The translations under genes were made by a program, and so were the position numbers. Positions 1 through 10,977 of a DNA stretch of 64,000 nucleotides are shown here, piece after piece (within the stretch, counting starts at the first letter, position 1; each line of letters opens with the position of its first letter). Source of the DNA: Branchiostoma belcheri (taxonomy: Eukaryota; Chordata; Leptocardii; Amphioxiformes; Branchiostomatidae); contig NW_017804353.1 in NCBI RefSeq assembly GCF_001625305.1, positions 5,466,999 through 5,530,998 on the forward strand, written 5' to 3'. The notes under the pieces were generated by a model. It was not told the origin of the DNA. It did no database searches and saw nothing but the letters and a program-made list of their open reading frames with translations.

Positions 1-108
1 AACTTGTTGCTGTGTTATGTGAACATGTATGGACTTCATTTGAACTACTAGTAATTGCTATTATAATTGTACTTAAATCATTATGAAAATCCCCACCCCC
101 TTTTGCAG

Positions 109-330
109 GAATGCAATGTGAAGAAGACATAGATGAATGCATAAGCACCCCATGTGAGCATGATGCTCCTTGCCGTAACACCTATGGGAGCTTCCAGTGT
201 ATTTGTCCCCTGGGGTACACAGGACAGACCTGTGCCACCCCGCAGTGCACGACTGACTTGTGTGCAAACAATGCCACCTGTAACGACACAGGCACGGACT
301 GGGTGTGTCACTGTGGCATTGGGTTTGAAG
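109..330 (+). CDS. crb: crumbs exon: two EGF modules (222-bp type, copy 1)
   Basis: Acceptor ttttgcag ends at 108 and donor gtgagg starts at 331; the exon is symmetric 1-1. It encodes a calcium-binding EGF (DIDEC at its start, C-x-N-x4-F-x-C-x-C hydroxylation pattern) and most of a second EGF, whose last cysteine comes from the next exon. About 82% identical at protein level to the exon at 1874-2095. Confidence 0.9.
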
Positions 331-3300
331 GTGAGGGTGCAGTAGTGACCCCTGCATGAGCCTCGTGGACTCCCATTGTCGTAGTCGCATGTAGATGATT
401 GTCAATGCATGATTGTCATCGTTTGTCTTTGATTAGAATTGAAACTTTGTTTCCTTTCAATTGCTTCCACTAAAGTTAGCATCAGCTCTTTTTTGGAGAT
501 TGTTGAGAAAAGTGCCATTTTCAATTAGATGCATGTTTATGTAGAACATGTATATCTTCTGTATTGTCCTATTCTATGAGATTCGTACAATTTTTGTTGC
601 TCATGTTGGATCTCATTGATTGACAAACGGTCTCTCAAGTTGGATTTATTGCTTCCTTGGTTGATGCTCTTTCTTTTAGCTCTGCTCTGATTTTGGGACT
701 TTTGTTCCTGTCTCATTTTCATCTTGTTTGTTAGTCCTGAGTTGTAACATCATTCTGTCAAATGCATATGAATGGCACAGGTAAATTTTCTTTGAAATTT
801 GCAGCCTGAAGTCTGTGCATTTGATTTGAAATATCAACTGAAACTCATCACCGGATCTTTACAAAAGGCTATTTTCATTTTTTTTCAAATACATCTCAGT
901 GTTGTGACAGTAGTTGTCATTTTATCTGTAACAGTCACAAACAATGTTCTTCCTGTCTTGCAATCCATTCCTNNNNNNNNNNNNNNNNNNNNNNNNNNNN
1001 NNNNNNNNNNNNNNNNNNNNNNNNNNNNNNNNNNNNNNNNNNNNNNNNNNNNNNNNNNNNNNNNNNNNNNNNNNNNNNNNNNNNNNNNNNNNNNNNNNNN
1101 NNNNNNNNNNNNNNNNNNNNNNNNNNNNNNNNNNNNNNNNNNNNNNNNNNNNNNNNNNNNNNNNNNNNNNNNNNNNNNNNNNNNNNNNNNNNNNNNNNNN
1201 NNNNNNNNNNNNNNNNNNNNNNNNNNNNNNNNNNNNNNNNNNNNNNNNNNNNNNNNNNNNNNNNNNNNNNNNNNNNNNNNNNNNNNNNNNNNNNNNNNNN
1301 NNNNNNNNNNNNNNNNNNNNNNNNNNNNNNNNNNNNNNNNNNNNNNNNNNNNNNNNNNNNNNNNNNNNNNNNNNNNNNNNNNNNNNNNNNNNNNNNNNNN
1401 NNNNNNNNNNNNNNNNNNNNNNNNNNNNNNNNNNNNNNNNNNNNNNNNNNNNNNNNNNNNNNNNNNNNNNNNNNNNNNNNNNNNNNNNNNNNNNNNNNNN
1501 NNNNNNNNNNNNNNNNNNNNNNNNNNNNNNNNNNNNNNNNNNNNNNNNNNNNNNNNNNNNNNNNNNNNNNNNNNNNNNNNNNNNNNNNNNNNNNNNNNNN
1601 NNNNNNNNNNNNNNNNNNNNNNNNNNNNNNNNNNNNNNNNNNNNNNNNNNNNNNNNNNNNNNNNNNNAAATTTTCTTTGAAATTTGCAGCCTGAAGTCTG
1701 TGCATTTGATTTGAAATATCACCTGAAACTCATCACCGGATCTTTACAAAAGGCTATTTTCATTTTTTTTCAAATACATCTCAGTGTTGTGACAGTAGTT
1801 GTCATTTTATCTGTAACAGTCACAAACAATGTTCTTCCTGTCTTGCAATCCATTCCTGCTATCCTCTCTCCAGGCCTACGATGTGATGATGACATAGATG
1901 AGTGCATGAGCTCTCCTTGCGAGAATGATGCTCTCTGCAGTAACACCTATGGCAGTTTCCAGTGTATTTGCCCCCTGGGGTACACAGGACAGACCTGTGC
2001 CACCCCACAGTGTACTGCAGACTTGTGTGCAAACAATGCCACCTGTAATGATACTGGCACTGCCTGGGTGTGTCACTGTACTGAAGGGTTTGAAGGTGAG
2101 GTTGTCAGTATCAGCTGCTGATACAATCATGCAATTCCTTCCATCCCTGAGTTGCATCTTGGTGTTCACAGTATCATTTGTATCACAAGCACAATCCCTT
2201 ATTTTTAGACCAGGCTGTGAAACATATTAGATCACATATTAGATAGGAGTTGCAGCTGTCCATTGAAAAGTCAATCTATGATTTTATCTCCCCATTCTTT
2301 GGCCCTTAAGTTTCCTTTTGCTTTGTTCCCTGAGTTTTGGAGTCTCCTGTACTTTAGTAATGGATTTTTGATTTATGGTGTCAGTGATTTGTTTTGCTGC
2401 GAGAGCTTTCTCGTTTGGTGCCTTGTTGTCAAACATCCACATACATGTATGTTTGCCCATAAATTGCTCTTACATTGTAGATGTATGTGGCATTGTGTCA
2501 CACCCCAGCTTTTCTGTCCCCTTCGTAGTCTTATTATACCATGTGTTATCGCTTCCCACCAGTCCATATGTTCACTTGCTTCTGGCAAATATGAGTTATG
2601 TTTATAATTCAAACACACAGTTCTTCATGCACCGTCCTTGTTTCCTTCCAGATCCATTTGTCCTGTAACAGTCTACATGTACCTAGCAGTGTGCTGTTAC
2701 CAGTTTGGAGCCGTTTAACAGTCACAGATTGCATAATGTTGATGAACATGCTTTTACATGTTATGACATGCTATCATGATATTATAAACTGCCAATATTT
2801 ATTTTGCTCTGACATGTTCTCATTTTATTTATCACTTCCATTTCACCATTGCAGGCGTCCGCTGTGGGAATGACACAAACGAGTGTCTAAACTCACCCTG
2901 TGAGCACGACAGCCTGTGCAATAACACTTTTGGCAGCTACGAGTGCTCTTGTTCTCTCGGATACGTGGGGAGGAACTGTGAAAGCCCCAATTGCACGGCT
3001 GATCTGTGCTCTAACAATGGCACTTGTGATGATAGTGGTTCAGAATGGGTCTGTGCCTGTGGAACAGGGTATGAAGGTACGACTTGGTCCGAAGACGTTA
3101 TGGTTCAAATGCTGGATAAAATCTTCATCACATGCAATACAGCTGTACCTGTCTTCCTACAGGTTATGTAGGTCCTCTGGTAGCTTTCCTTTGAGGATTT
3201 GGGTCTGTCTTTCTTGTTCTTCCGCAGCTTTCTTGCCTACAGTACTTCTGTCATTTTGTGGCTGAGTACTTCTCAAGTTACAGGATCTGCATGCATGTAG

Positions 3301-6300
3301 CTTGTTCCCTCTGTGAAATACGGTAGTGCTCACATAGTTCTCTTTTGTTTGTGAACAATAACTCTTATTTTCTGCCAAGGGTTCTTATAGTAATCCTTTC
3401 TTTGGTGCTGAGAATTTAACACCATATTTCTTTTGTGCATGGGTGGATTCTGTCAATAGATTAACATTTAGACTCTAGGCTTTACTTCCTTCAGTTTTTC
3501 TTTGTAGGACTGTTGAGAATTGGGTGAATTAATGCTGTCCTGTGAACACACACAGCTGTATCTCTTGGTTGTTAGGAGTTGGTAGATAGTAGCTCTACAA
3601 ATGTACATCTAGGTATTTTCTCTGGTGTATCCTGGCTTTCCAGTGCTTCTGCATACATGTTTATGTAGCTTTGCACTGTTTGTTGCACCAGTTGATGTCT
3701 TGGGTGTTCTCTTGGTGCATGCTGTGGTCATTTCCAGTGGTGCTGTCCTGTACAAGGTGTCTTGTTGGCTCCTGTCCTTGGTGCTGAAACGTGTATCACA
3801 GTTCTAACCCTATATCATACACCAGTTAACAATCCATGTACTGTCCACACATCAATTCATCATTGTCATCCTTAATGTTAAGGCATACATGATTTTACTA
3901 TCATTGTTTCCAGATCATTCCATTTCATTATAATCTGTCCATCAGTACCATCTTGTTTTCAGCATTTTACCACAGACATTTTCACTACAATTAGTCTCAA
4001 ATACTATCATGTGATTATCACAATTTCACCACACATTGTTTGCATTAATTGTAGTGATGTAGGTGTGATTTACTGTGAATCACGTGTTGCTAATGCATGT
4101 TACAAACTAACAATGATGTATGATTCATTTACAAGGTGATCACATGACCATGAACTACACCATAATCTTGTAGAAGAATTAATTACTTATGTAGCATAGT
4201 AGAAAGATTACCACAATATTCTAGATTAATTATCAATAACTAGTAGATCATAACCAAACATTTTCATGGATATGGCCAGTTCAATTCCCAGATCTTTTGG
4301 TTTAGAAATGTCAGAAATTTGTTTGAATGCACTGTGGATTTCAGAGATATAACATTGATTTTACTGGATCTATTGTAGCCTATGTAACCCAAGCTCCGGG
4401 GGGCTCCCTACATAGTCCGCCGGGGGCCGGCTGGATGTTGGGCTGCCGGCAAAAGCGATTTAATCAGGCTAGATCTATTGAAGTGGCCATATTAACCATG
4501 GATGTCAGTAGTGATCAGTTGATTGACATGTGCCAATCCCTAATCAAAGCTAATCAGCACCAATTCATGCCATGCATCCCAACCATACAGGAGACCGGTG
4601 TCAAAGTGACATTGACGAATGCACAAACGAAGACCTGTGCCAAAACGGCGCCACTTGTGTCAACTCCCCTGGCGCTTTCCTGTGCAATTGCAGCGCAGGG
4701 TTTCAGGGGTCGCTCTGTGAGACTCCGACTTGCGCCCCTAACCCTTGCCTGAATAACGGTAGCTGTGCGCTAGAGGATAGCTGGAGTTGCTCTTGTACTG
4801 AAGGGTTTGCAGGTAGGGAGGTGTGCTAGGCAGGGCTTCATGTCTTGGTGACATTTACTTAAAAATATTTCACTAATGTGTTATGCACTGTGAAACTATC
4901 ACTAACATGTAACTGGCTGAATGAAGATTTGATATTAAACATGTCTGTCTGGAATGCGGGTTCTTCCTTTCATTAACTTACATACATATATCTCATTTTT
5001 CTAGCTGTTACAAGTACATAATTATATACTTTGGGAATTGTGCATGCGTGTCTGTCTTATGGAGATTTAGTTTTCTGTTGCTAATCCATCTTTAGTTAGC
5101 TAGCTAGTTTACCATCATCTTCTGTATTGCTATAGCTATATTGCTAGCAACCATCAGCTTTACATTTGCCCATTCTTGGCATTACTTATTAATAATTTGT
5201 ACTAACAATGTTTTTCATCATCATAATCATTTTGTTTCTAGCACAGTAATATGACCACAACACCATCACTAACACAGCTTCCATCATTTTGTACCATTTT
5301 AGTTGGGACTAGAAATACATTTTCCTTTCAACTTAACTTTTTCATACCACATTCATAACACATAATATATTAGCTTTAATTTGACATAGAATTTTCCTCT
5401 AGATCTTTTTAGTTAGAATTTCCTTCTGTTCAATGAGCATCAAATAAAATCTCTCACTAATTTTGCATGCTCCTCATCAAGCTTCAGAACTATCCAGCCT
5501 GTTTCTGGGTGCATACATGTAGATTAATCATTGCTTTGATATTTTCTGTTACAAACAGAAGATTATCAGCTTTTCTTTCCCTCTTTTGCAGGTTGTTCTG
5601 TTAACATAGACCAAGTACTTGTAGGTTTGGTGTCTCTGTTTCATCTTTTGGCTTCATAGATGCAGTTAAATCTTCAATGGTGTTTTGGGCTTTTTGTTCA
5701 CAGCTCTTAATGCTTTTGTTCCCTTTGCTTTGGAGGATTTGGTGCTTCATTGATGTTGCATCGGCTTTGATTTCCTCATTGTGTGGCGGCTCTATCTTTC
5801 TACATTTTCCTCACTTGAATCTATGTCAACATCTTAACATTTTTTGACAAGGCAAGAGTTCTAACACTACTGTGTGACTTTGCTAGGCCCGAGATGTCAG
5901 ATTCGGGGACCATGTGCCGACTTCCCCTGCCAAAACGGAGGCAACTGTACGCAGAACGTGAACGCCATCCCCATGACGTATGACTGCGACTGTGGGTACG
6001 GCTGGGAGGGAGACACCTGTACTGCGGAGGTGGACTGGTGCTCGTCCAGCCCTTGTGAGAACAACGGGAACTGCACCAGCATCAACACACAGGGTTTCAT
6101 GTGCCAGTGTGAGCCGTGGCTGGATGGTCAGTACATTTACAAACATCTGAAAATGTATCTCCATCTTTTCTCGTATATCTTTATTGACTACATGTAGGTT
6201 TGAATTGAGAAAAAATGAGATATACTGAAGAGAACTGATATACTAGGCTATGACTGTCTCCTTGAAGTTGTGATCATTCTATATACTAGTAAGTCAAGTA

Positions 6301-7704
6301 TCTAAAAAATTGGTGCTATAAGAGATTGAAAGAGATGTCATTCAACTAAGCTTAGTCTACCAGCAATATTTGCCTCAAAATGCAGGAAATAGCATTTCAG
6401 AGGGTCAAGTTGATTTCCCTAGGATTGTCACATGCGGTGCTCGATTTGATGTTTCATGAAACAAAATTGAGATTAAAAAAATTCAGGCTAGCTAGAACAC
6501 TGCAGCTGATTCAGAAGTTTCCTCATCTAGAATGGTGGACATTAACGGTTGTACTTTTCCTGTAGGACCCACATGTGGGGAGGACAAGAATGACTGCCTG
6601 TCGAACCCATGTCTGAATGGAGCCACGTGTCAAGACAAGACGGGAGAAGTGGGTGTGGAATGTAGATGTACTCCATGTAAGTCAGGAATTTTGATTCTTA
6701 GTGAGTCCTTTGACTGTACTTAGAATTGTTTGTGTAGCAGCTGTGATGATGATGAATAGTGTCCTTTTTGACATGTACATATGCCTTGAAATATTGCAAC
6801 TGTAAAAACAAAGTGAATTTCAGTATCTCTTTCTTCCTCCTGTGTCTCAGACTGGAAGGGTGAGACGTGTGAAGAGGACCGTAATGAGTGTGAGGAGCCT
6901 GAGTCGGAGGAGTTCCGCTGTCCTCTCAACGAAACAGCATCAGAATGTGAGAACGACCTGGGCAACTTCACCTGTGTGTGTCTGTCTGGCTGGGCTGGAG
7001 AGTACTGTTCAGAGGTGAGATTCCTGGAATAGAGTAGTCACCTTAAGCTTGGAAAAATACTGGTACCTAATGTGGAATATCTAACCCTTGTTTTTCAACT
7101 TGATGTACTTCAAATGTGTGTACATGAATGTTGTTGATATAAATCGGAATGCTGGTAATTGTTGTTGGAAAGGTCTCCTTACACATCCTTATACATGTAG
7201 GACAGTGCATTAAAGTAAGCTGTCCGTGTTTTATCTAACAGTAGCGTATAGGAAAGATCTACGTGCGTTTCCAGGTTTTCAGGTTGCTGGTTTGTTACGC
7301 CAAGGGGTGGTTATACCAGCTATTCAGATACAGATACTTATAACTGGATGGAAAAAACAAAAAACGTTTATTCAAGAAACTGGATGAGTAACTGTTTGGC
7401 ATATCTCATTACCTGGATGTCTAACCTTTACCAGCATAGCTAAATTTTTGTTTTGACTTGTCTGCATTCCCAGGAGGTGCCTATCAGCGATCCTCGGACA
7501 CAGGACCTGGGCCTGATCCTGGGTCCCTCCATCGCTGCAGCCATCTTACTCCTCATCATCATCCTCCTGGTCCTGCTGCTCCTCATGAAGAGCAAGAGAG
7601 CGACGCGCGGCACATACAGCCCCTCCAGACAGGAGATGACAGGATCCAGGGGGGTCGAGATGGGGGGGATGCTCAAACCACCCCCCGAGGAAAGACTAAT
7701 TTAG
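109..7704 (+). CDS. crb: Crumbs homologue, 3' portion (EGF repeats, TM helix, cytoplasmic tail)
   Basis: Apical polarity protein: a large type I membrane protein whose short tail recruits Pals1/PatJ and FERM proteins at epithelial apical membranes (family knowledge). Exons read from splice sites: 109-330, 1874-2095, 2855-3076, 4591-4812, 5887-6126, 6566-6676, 6851-7014, 7474-7704. All junctions are AG/GT and the frames join: phase 1 between EGF exons, phase 0 before the last exon. EGF modules with DIDEC calcium-binding starts are followed by one hydrophobic helix and a roughly 38-residue tail with GTYSPSRQE (FERM-binding type) and terminal EERLI (PDZ-binding type). That tail is diagnostic of Crumbs. 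The 5' part, including the laminin G domains expected of the family, lies upstream of the window. It could be any Crumbs paralogue; the family call is very secure. Confidence 0.93.
331..972 (+). other. crumbs intron up to assembly gap
   Basis: No exon is seen between 331 and the gap at 973. The last 190 bases (783-972) are repeated almost exactly after the gap at 1668-1857. Confidence 0.7.
973..1667. other. Assembly gap (695 N)
   Basis: Run of N inside a crumbs intron. The flanking 190 bases on both sides are the same sequence, with one mismatch noticed, so the gap size is doubtful and open reading frames drawn through it are meaningless. Confidence 0.98.
1874..2095 (+). CDS. crb: crumbs exon: two EGF modules (222-bp type, copy 2)
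   Basis: Acceptor ctctccag ends at 1873 and donor gtgagg starts at 2096. Same length, phase and two-EGF layout as the exon at 109-330, and very similar in sequence: a recent tandem exon duplication. The first codons supply the closing cysteine of the preceding EGF. Confidence 0.92.
2096..2854 (+). other. crumbs intron
   Basis: No coding exon, RNA or obvious repeat recognised between the two EGF exons. Confidence 0.6.
2855..3076 (+). CDS. crb: crumbs exon: two EGF modules (222-bp type, copy 3)
   Basis: Acceptor cattgcag ends at 2854 and donor gtacga starts at 3077; 222 bp, phase 1-1. It encodes an EGF with NTNEC-like start (DTNEC in place of DIDEC), then a second EGF. More diverged than copies 1 and 2. 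Confidence 0.92.
3077..4590 (+). other. crumbs intron (1.5 kb)
   Basis: AT-rich intron. A GC-rich patch at about 4388-4452 stands out from the surroundings, but I could not assign it. No exon with EGF cysteine spacing was found here. Confidence 0.55.
4591..4812 (+). CDS. crb: crumbs exon: two EGF modules (222-bp type, copy 4)
   Basis: Acceptor accatacag ends at 4590 and donor gtaggg starts at 4813; 222 bp, phase 1-1. Encodes DIDEC-type EGF followed by an EGF with NPCLNNGSC. Fourth exon of exactly the same length in a row. Confidence 0.92.
4813..5886 (+). other. crumbs intron with possible relic EGF exon start
   Basis: Non-coding. At 5592, after a good acceptor (tcttttgcag), the phase-1 frame reads G-C-S-V-N-I-D-Q, like the start of an EGF exon. 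The cysteine pattern is then lost and a stop follows. Confidence 0.5.
5887..6126 (+). CDS. crb: crumbs exon: two EGF modules (240 bp)
   Basis: Acceptor tttgctag ends at 5886 and donor gtcagt starts at 6127; phase 1-1. Contains an EGF with CADFPCQNGGNC and a second with CSSSPCENNGNC. Confidence 0.9.
6127..6565 (+). other. crumbs intron
   Basis: Nothing recognised. Confidence 0.5.
6566..6676 (+). CDS. crb: crumbs exon: one EGF module
   Basis: Acceptor cctgtag ends at 6565 and donor gtaagt starts at 6677; 111 bp, phase 1-1. EGF with NDCLSNPCLNGATC. The module is completed by the next exon. Confidence 0.88.
6851..7014 (+). CDS. crb: crumbs exon: last EGF module before the membrane
   Basis: Acceptor gtctcag ends at 6850 and donor gtgaga starts at 7015; enters in phase 1 and leaves in phase 0. 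Encodes WKGETC, a divergent EGF with an acidic loop, and closing CVCLSGWAGEYC. Confidence 0.88.
7015..7473 (+). other. crumbs last intron
   Basis: At about 7294-7345 it carries a short motif (gttacgcc...cagatacaga) also seen at 41763-41790, probably a fragment of a dispersed repeat. Confidence 0.45.
7474..7704 (+). CDS. crb: crumbs terminal exon: transmembrane helix and polarity tail
   Basis: Acceptor attcccag ends at 7473; stop TAG at 7702-7704. After about 12 juxtamembrane residues comes a helix of about 27 hydrophobic residues (LGLILGP...LLLL), then a basic stop-transfer KSKRA. The tail has GTYSPSRQE, the juxtamembrane FERM-binding motif with its conserved tyrosine, a V-E-M-G block, and terminal EERLI for Pals1-type PDZ binding. 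Both motifs at these positions are found together in Crumbs proteins. Confidence 0.96.
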   Translation, partial: EVPISDPRTQDLGLILGPSIAAAILLLIIILLVLLLLMKSKRATRGTYSPSRQEMTGSRGVEMGGMLKPPPEERLI

Positions 7705-9790
7705 TATCAAACTCGTTTTCCCGTCCATTTGTACAAAGTTGGGTCTATGAATTCTTCTGAAGAATTTGTAATAATAACTTGTAACATGTTGTTTGTTGAT
7801 GTACTGTTTATGCCTTGAATTGTTTGTACATTCCATGTCATATGTGTTTGTCTTGTAATTAAAAAAGGTTTTAACTTGTGAAGTAATTCTGTTGAATGAA
7901 GTATTTCTGTTATATGTGTGTTCTAAATTCTCGAGTAACAAATGTATGGTATCTGTAGCTATAGAAATAGTGTTACTGGAAACTCAATTGTAGTTCACAA
8001 CATCGCATTTAGTTCAAATCTCTACACCTCTATTCAGCATGTCTTGTAACCTCCATGTCAGCCATTGTGAAGAATTTGAACACTTGGTCTTTTGCTGAAG
8101 GAATGAAGAAAACTTGAACAATGTCTGACTCTGAGGCTACTTAACATGTCTTTTTAGATTTCACATATTCAATATATTGTAGTTGTTGCCCACCATTGTG
8201 AAAGAAATAGTCCTTGATGTAATATCAATACTGTTCTAATATTTTAAAGTGAAATGTTCCTGTATTTTTTTGTCTACGTGTGATGTTAGAATGATGATAT
8301 CAGGGAACAGTGAAATTATGTAGTTAATGGCACAGATATAACGTTCAGAAAGTATGTTCTTAGATTTATAAGTAGTTATGTCAGACAGAGTTTAGCATCA
8401 CAAGAGGATATTTTTTAGTAAAATTGTGATATTTTTGTCGTAGTGTTGTTTTACATGCAAACGCTGGATCGTCTGTGAATGATCAAATATTAGCAATGTC
8501 CTAATGTCTTTTAGCAATATCAAAACCCACCTCGTTATTAGTATATGACACATTATTTTTTGTCAATTTTAGCCACTAATATGTAACACATTGTGTACAA
8601 AGATTTTAATTTATGTTCATGACTTTAATATTGAAACTATGAATTCACATAGGCACTGAATACTACCTAATCCGACATGTACATGAAATGATTTATGCTA
8701 ATCCTTCCAAGCTTTGCCACATCTTAATCCATGTGGCTCACTAAGCTGTTAAGGGATGTAACAAACAGTATTAACTGATCTGATTTGGTTTTGCACTTGT
8801 CAGTTGTGTAGTTGAACAACATGTATGTACGAGAAACTTGATCACTTTTGTGAAGTATTTGTTTTATTTTCTATGTGATTCCACTGCTTGTTGCATCTAA
8901 TAATGTGTGAGTTGCCAAATCTTGCTTCAATACACCTTGGTTCCCAAGTGGGGTTGCGAACTTTGTAAAACAAAAATTCGGTAGTTTTAGAGACTACATG
9001 TACTTACAAGGTTTTGGAATGCCACCAGGTAAGCAAGGTCAGCTTAATTATGCTTTATTCGTAGATCTCTAGATTTGTGTCGCTGTATTATAGTGCATAG
9101 TACCTCACTGGCATGGTAGGTTGCTTATCCTTTTGATTATGCAAAATAAGCTGGATTATCAAACCTGCAAAAGTATATGTCAATGTTACCAACATTGCTA
9201 GACTTATGACACAAGTTATTGTCCATGTCTTTTGGTGATGAATGTTAATAATATTGGCTTTTGTATGGATAGTTGCACAACATGATTGCTAGGTTTGGTT
9301 GTTTCGAGATGAAGCGATAGAAGGAAAATTGACCTGACAAAATTTCATTGACTAACGTTACCCTATCATGACATCAAATAGAAGAAATCAGTGTACATGT
9401 ACATGTGTATGACTTTCTAGTGTTTGGAACATGACTGTTGGATTAGAAATGTTAATGGTAGAATTATCTTGAAAAGACAAAGCTTCAGGTTGGGTGTTGA
9501 AGCTGTACACTAGAGAAAAGGTTGACAGAAAATTACCTATATTTGCATGACAGAGAATGCAGAGCAGCATAGATATTTTTTGGCAATGACTTTTTAAAGT
9601 ACGCATACAGGTTTGAAAGTGTGAATTCTCGTTGATGAGTTTGTACTTACGCTTTTTGATGAATTTGTACAGAAGAAGGTAAAATTTGTCTCATCTGCTT
9701 GGCCTGTAGTTTGATCCACATAGCTGGGCATGTCAAGCTCACAGTGTTACAGCGATGCAGATTTAATAAATTTTGTAATTGAATTTAAAA
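7705..9790 (+). other. Probable crumbs 3' UTR
   Basis: AT-rich non-coding sequence after the stop. An AATAAA at 9765-9770 is a candidate polyadenylation signal. The length of the UTR is inference. Confidence 0.4.
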
Positions 9791-10977
9791 GAAATCTTGT
9801 CCTTGTTTCTGGCATTTTATAAAGGTCACACCATTTGCCTTTCAGTGTGGGTAATATTCAGCATCACATTATGTACAAACATGTTGCTTGTTCACTTATT
9901 TTGTGGCTAATTGCTTTGATTTTTGGGTGGGTCTGGGCAGCACTTGGGACGGTAGAGGTGGGATACACATGTCATTTCTGATGGCCCAAATGGTCTCTGG
10001 AGGATGTTGCACAGTGCCACACACACACACACACACACAAACAAAACATTGCATTTGGATCAGTGGTCAGAACAACTTGATTTAATTATGTATTCACAGT
10101 ATTAAGTACTTTGTGATGAGTACTAGTAACACACAAACCTGGGGTTTTACTGTTTCTGTGACATACACTGGCATGAACTCATAACCAGCTATAGTTCTTT
10201 TCACAGAAAGACACTCCGTCTTAAGAGGTAGTTATTGGAATGACAGATGATCCAATCTAAGCCTTTTTGTGGAAATGAATCCTTCAAATAAATACACTGT
10301 CAGCAATAAAAGTTACAGCCATATTTCATACAGTTCCTGAATATGGCACAATGGTATTACTGTATAACAATACTGTCAATCGTATTGATGAACACCAAGT
10401 ATAACCTCTGCTAATATCAGTGTTTTCCATTTCTGCACTGGATAAGTTAATATTTAAGTCAATAAGTTAAAGTCATGAATGTTACCCTGCCCAGCAGGTA
10501 ACACTTGTTCTTGCAAAAGGTTGAGTAAAACATAAATAGTTGAATAGGACCTGGGATAAACCATTAGAAAACTGTGTTTCAGACAGCTGCCTTGATACAT
10601 GTACATGTACATGTACCTTTCAGAACAGCCAAGAAAAATCTGAAACCCAAATCCAAATACCAGTAAAGCTCTGAATGTCTGTGATGGCTGGTTCTTCTAA
10701 TACAAATAATAGGCAAACTACAGGTATGTGCAGCTCCAGGTATTGCACATATCAAACTCTGAGCATTTTATGTCTATGAAAACAAGATCACATACTATGA
10801 CCCGACAACTTTGTGGATCTAGTAAGATGGAGCCCAAAACCTTGTACCACAGCCCACATCAACTTCACAGTGACTCTTGTCTAAACCTCTCTACTGAGGT
10901 AGATGATGTCATATGCTCTTAGAAAGATGTCACTTGGTGTTGTGACATAAAGATTTACAGAAAATATCAGAACCATG
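9791..10977. other. Intergenic, convergent gene ends
   Basis: Space between crumbs (+) and the next gene (-). Holds a CA microsatellite at about 10018-10040 and an acatgtac-type short repeat at about 10595-10616. No gene seen. Confidence 0.5.

Noticed and set aside
799..1722. Long open frames on both strands across the N run
   Set aside because: They exist only because the gap is translated as X; no real coding evidence.
4388..4452. GC-rich patch in a crumbs intron, considered as an RNA gene or SINE head
   Set aside because: No tRNA-like boxes or clear fold could be made out by eye.
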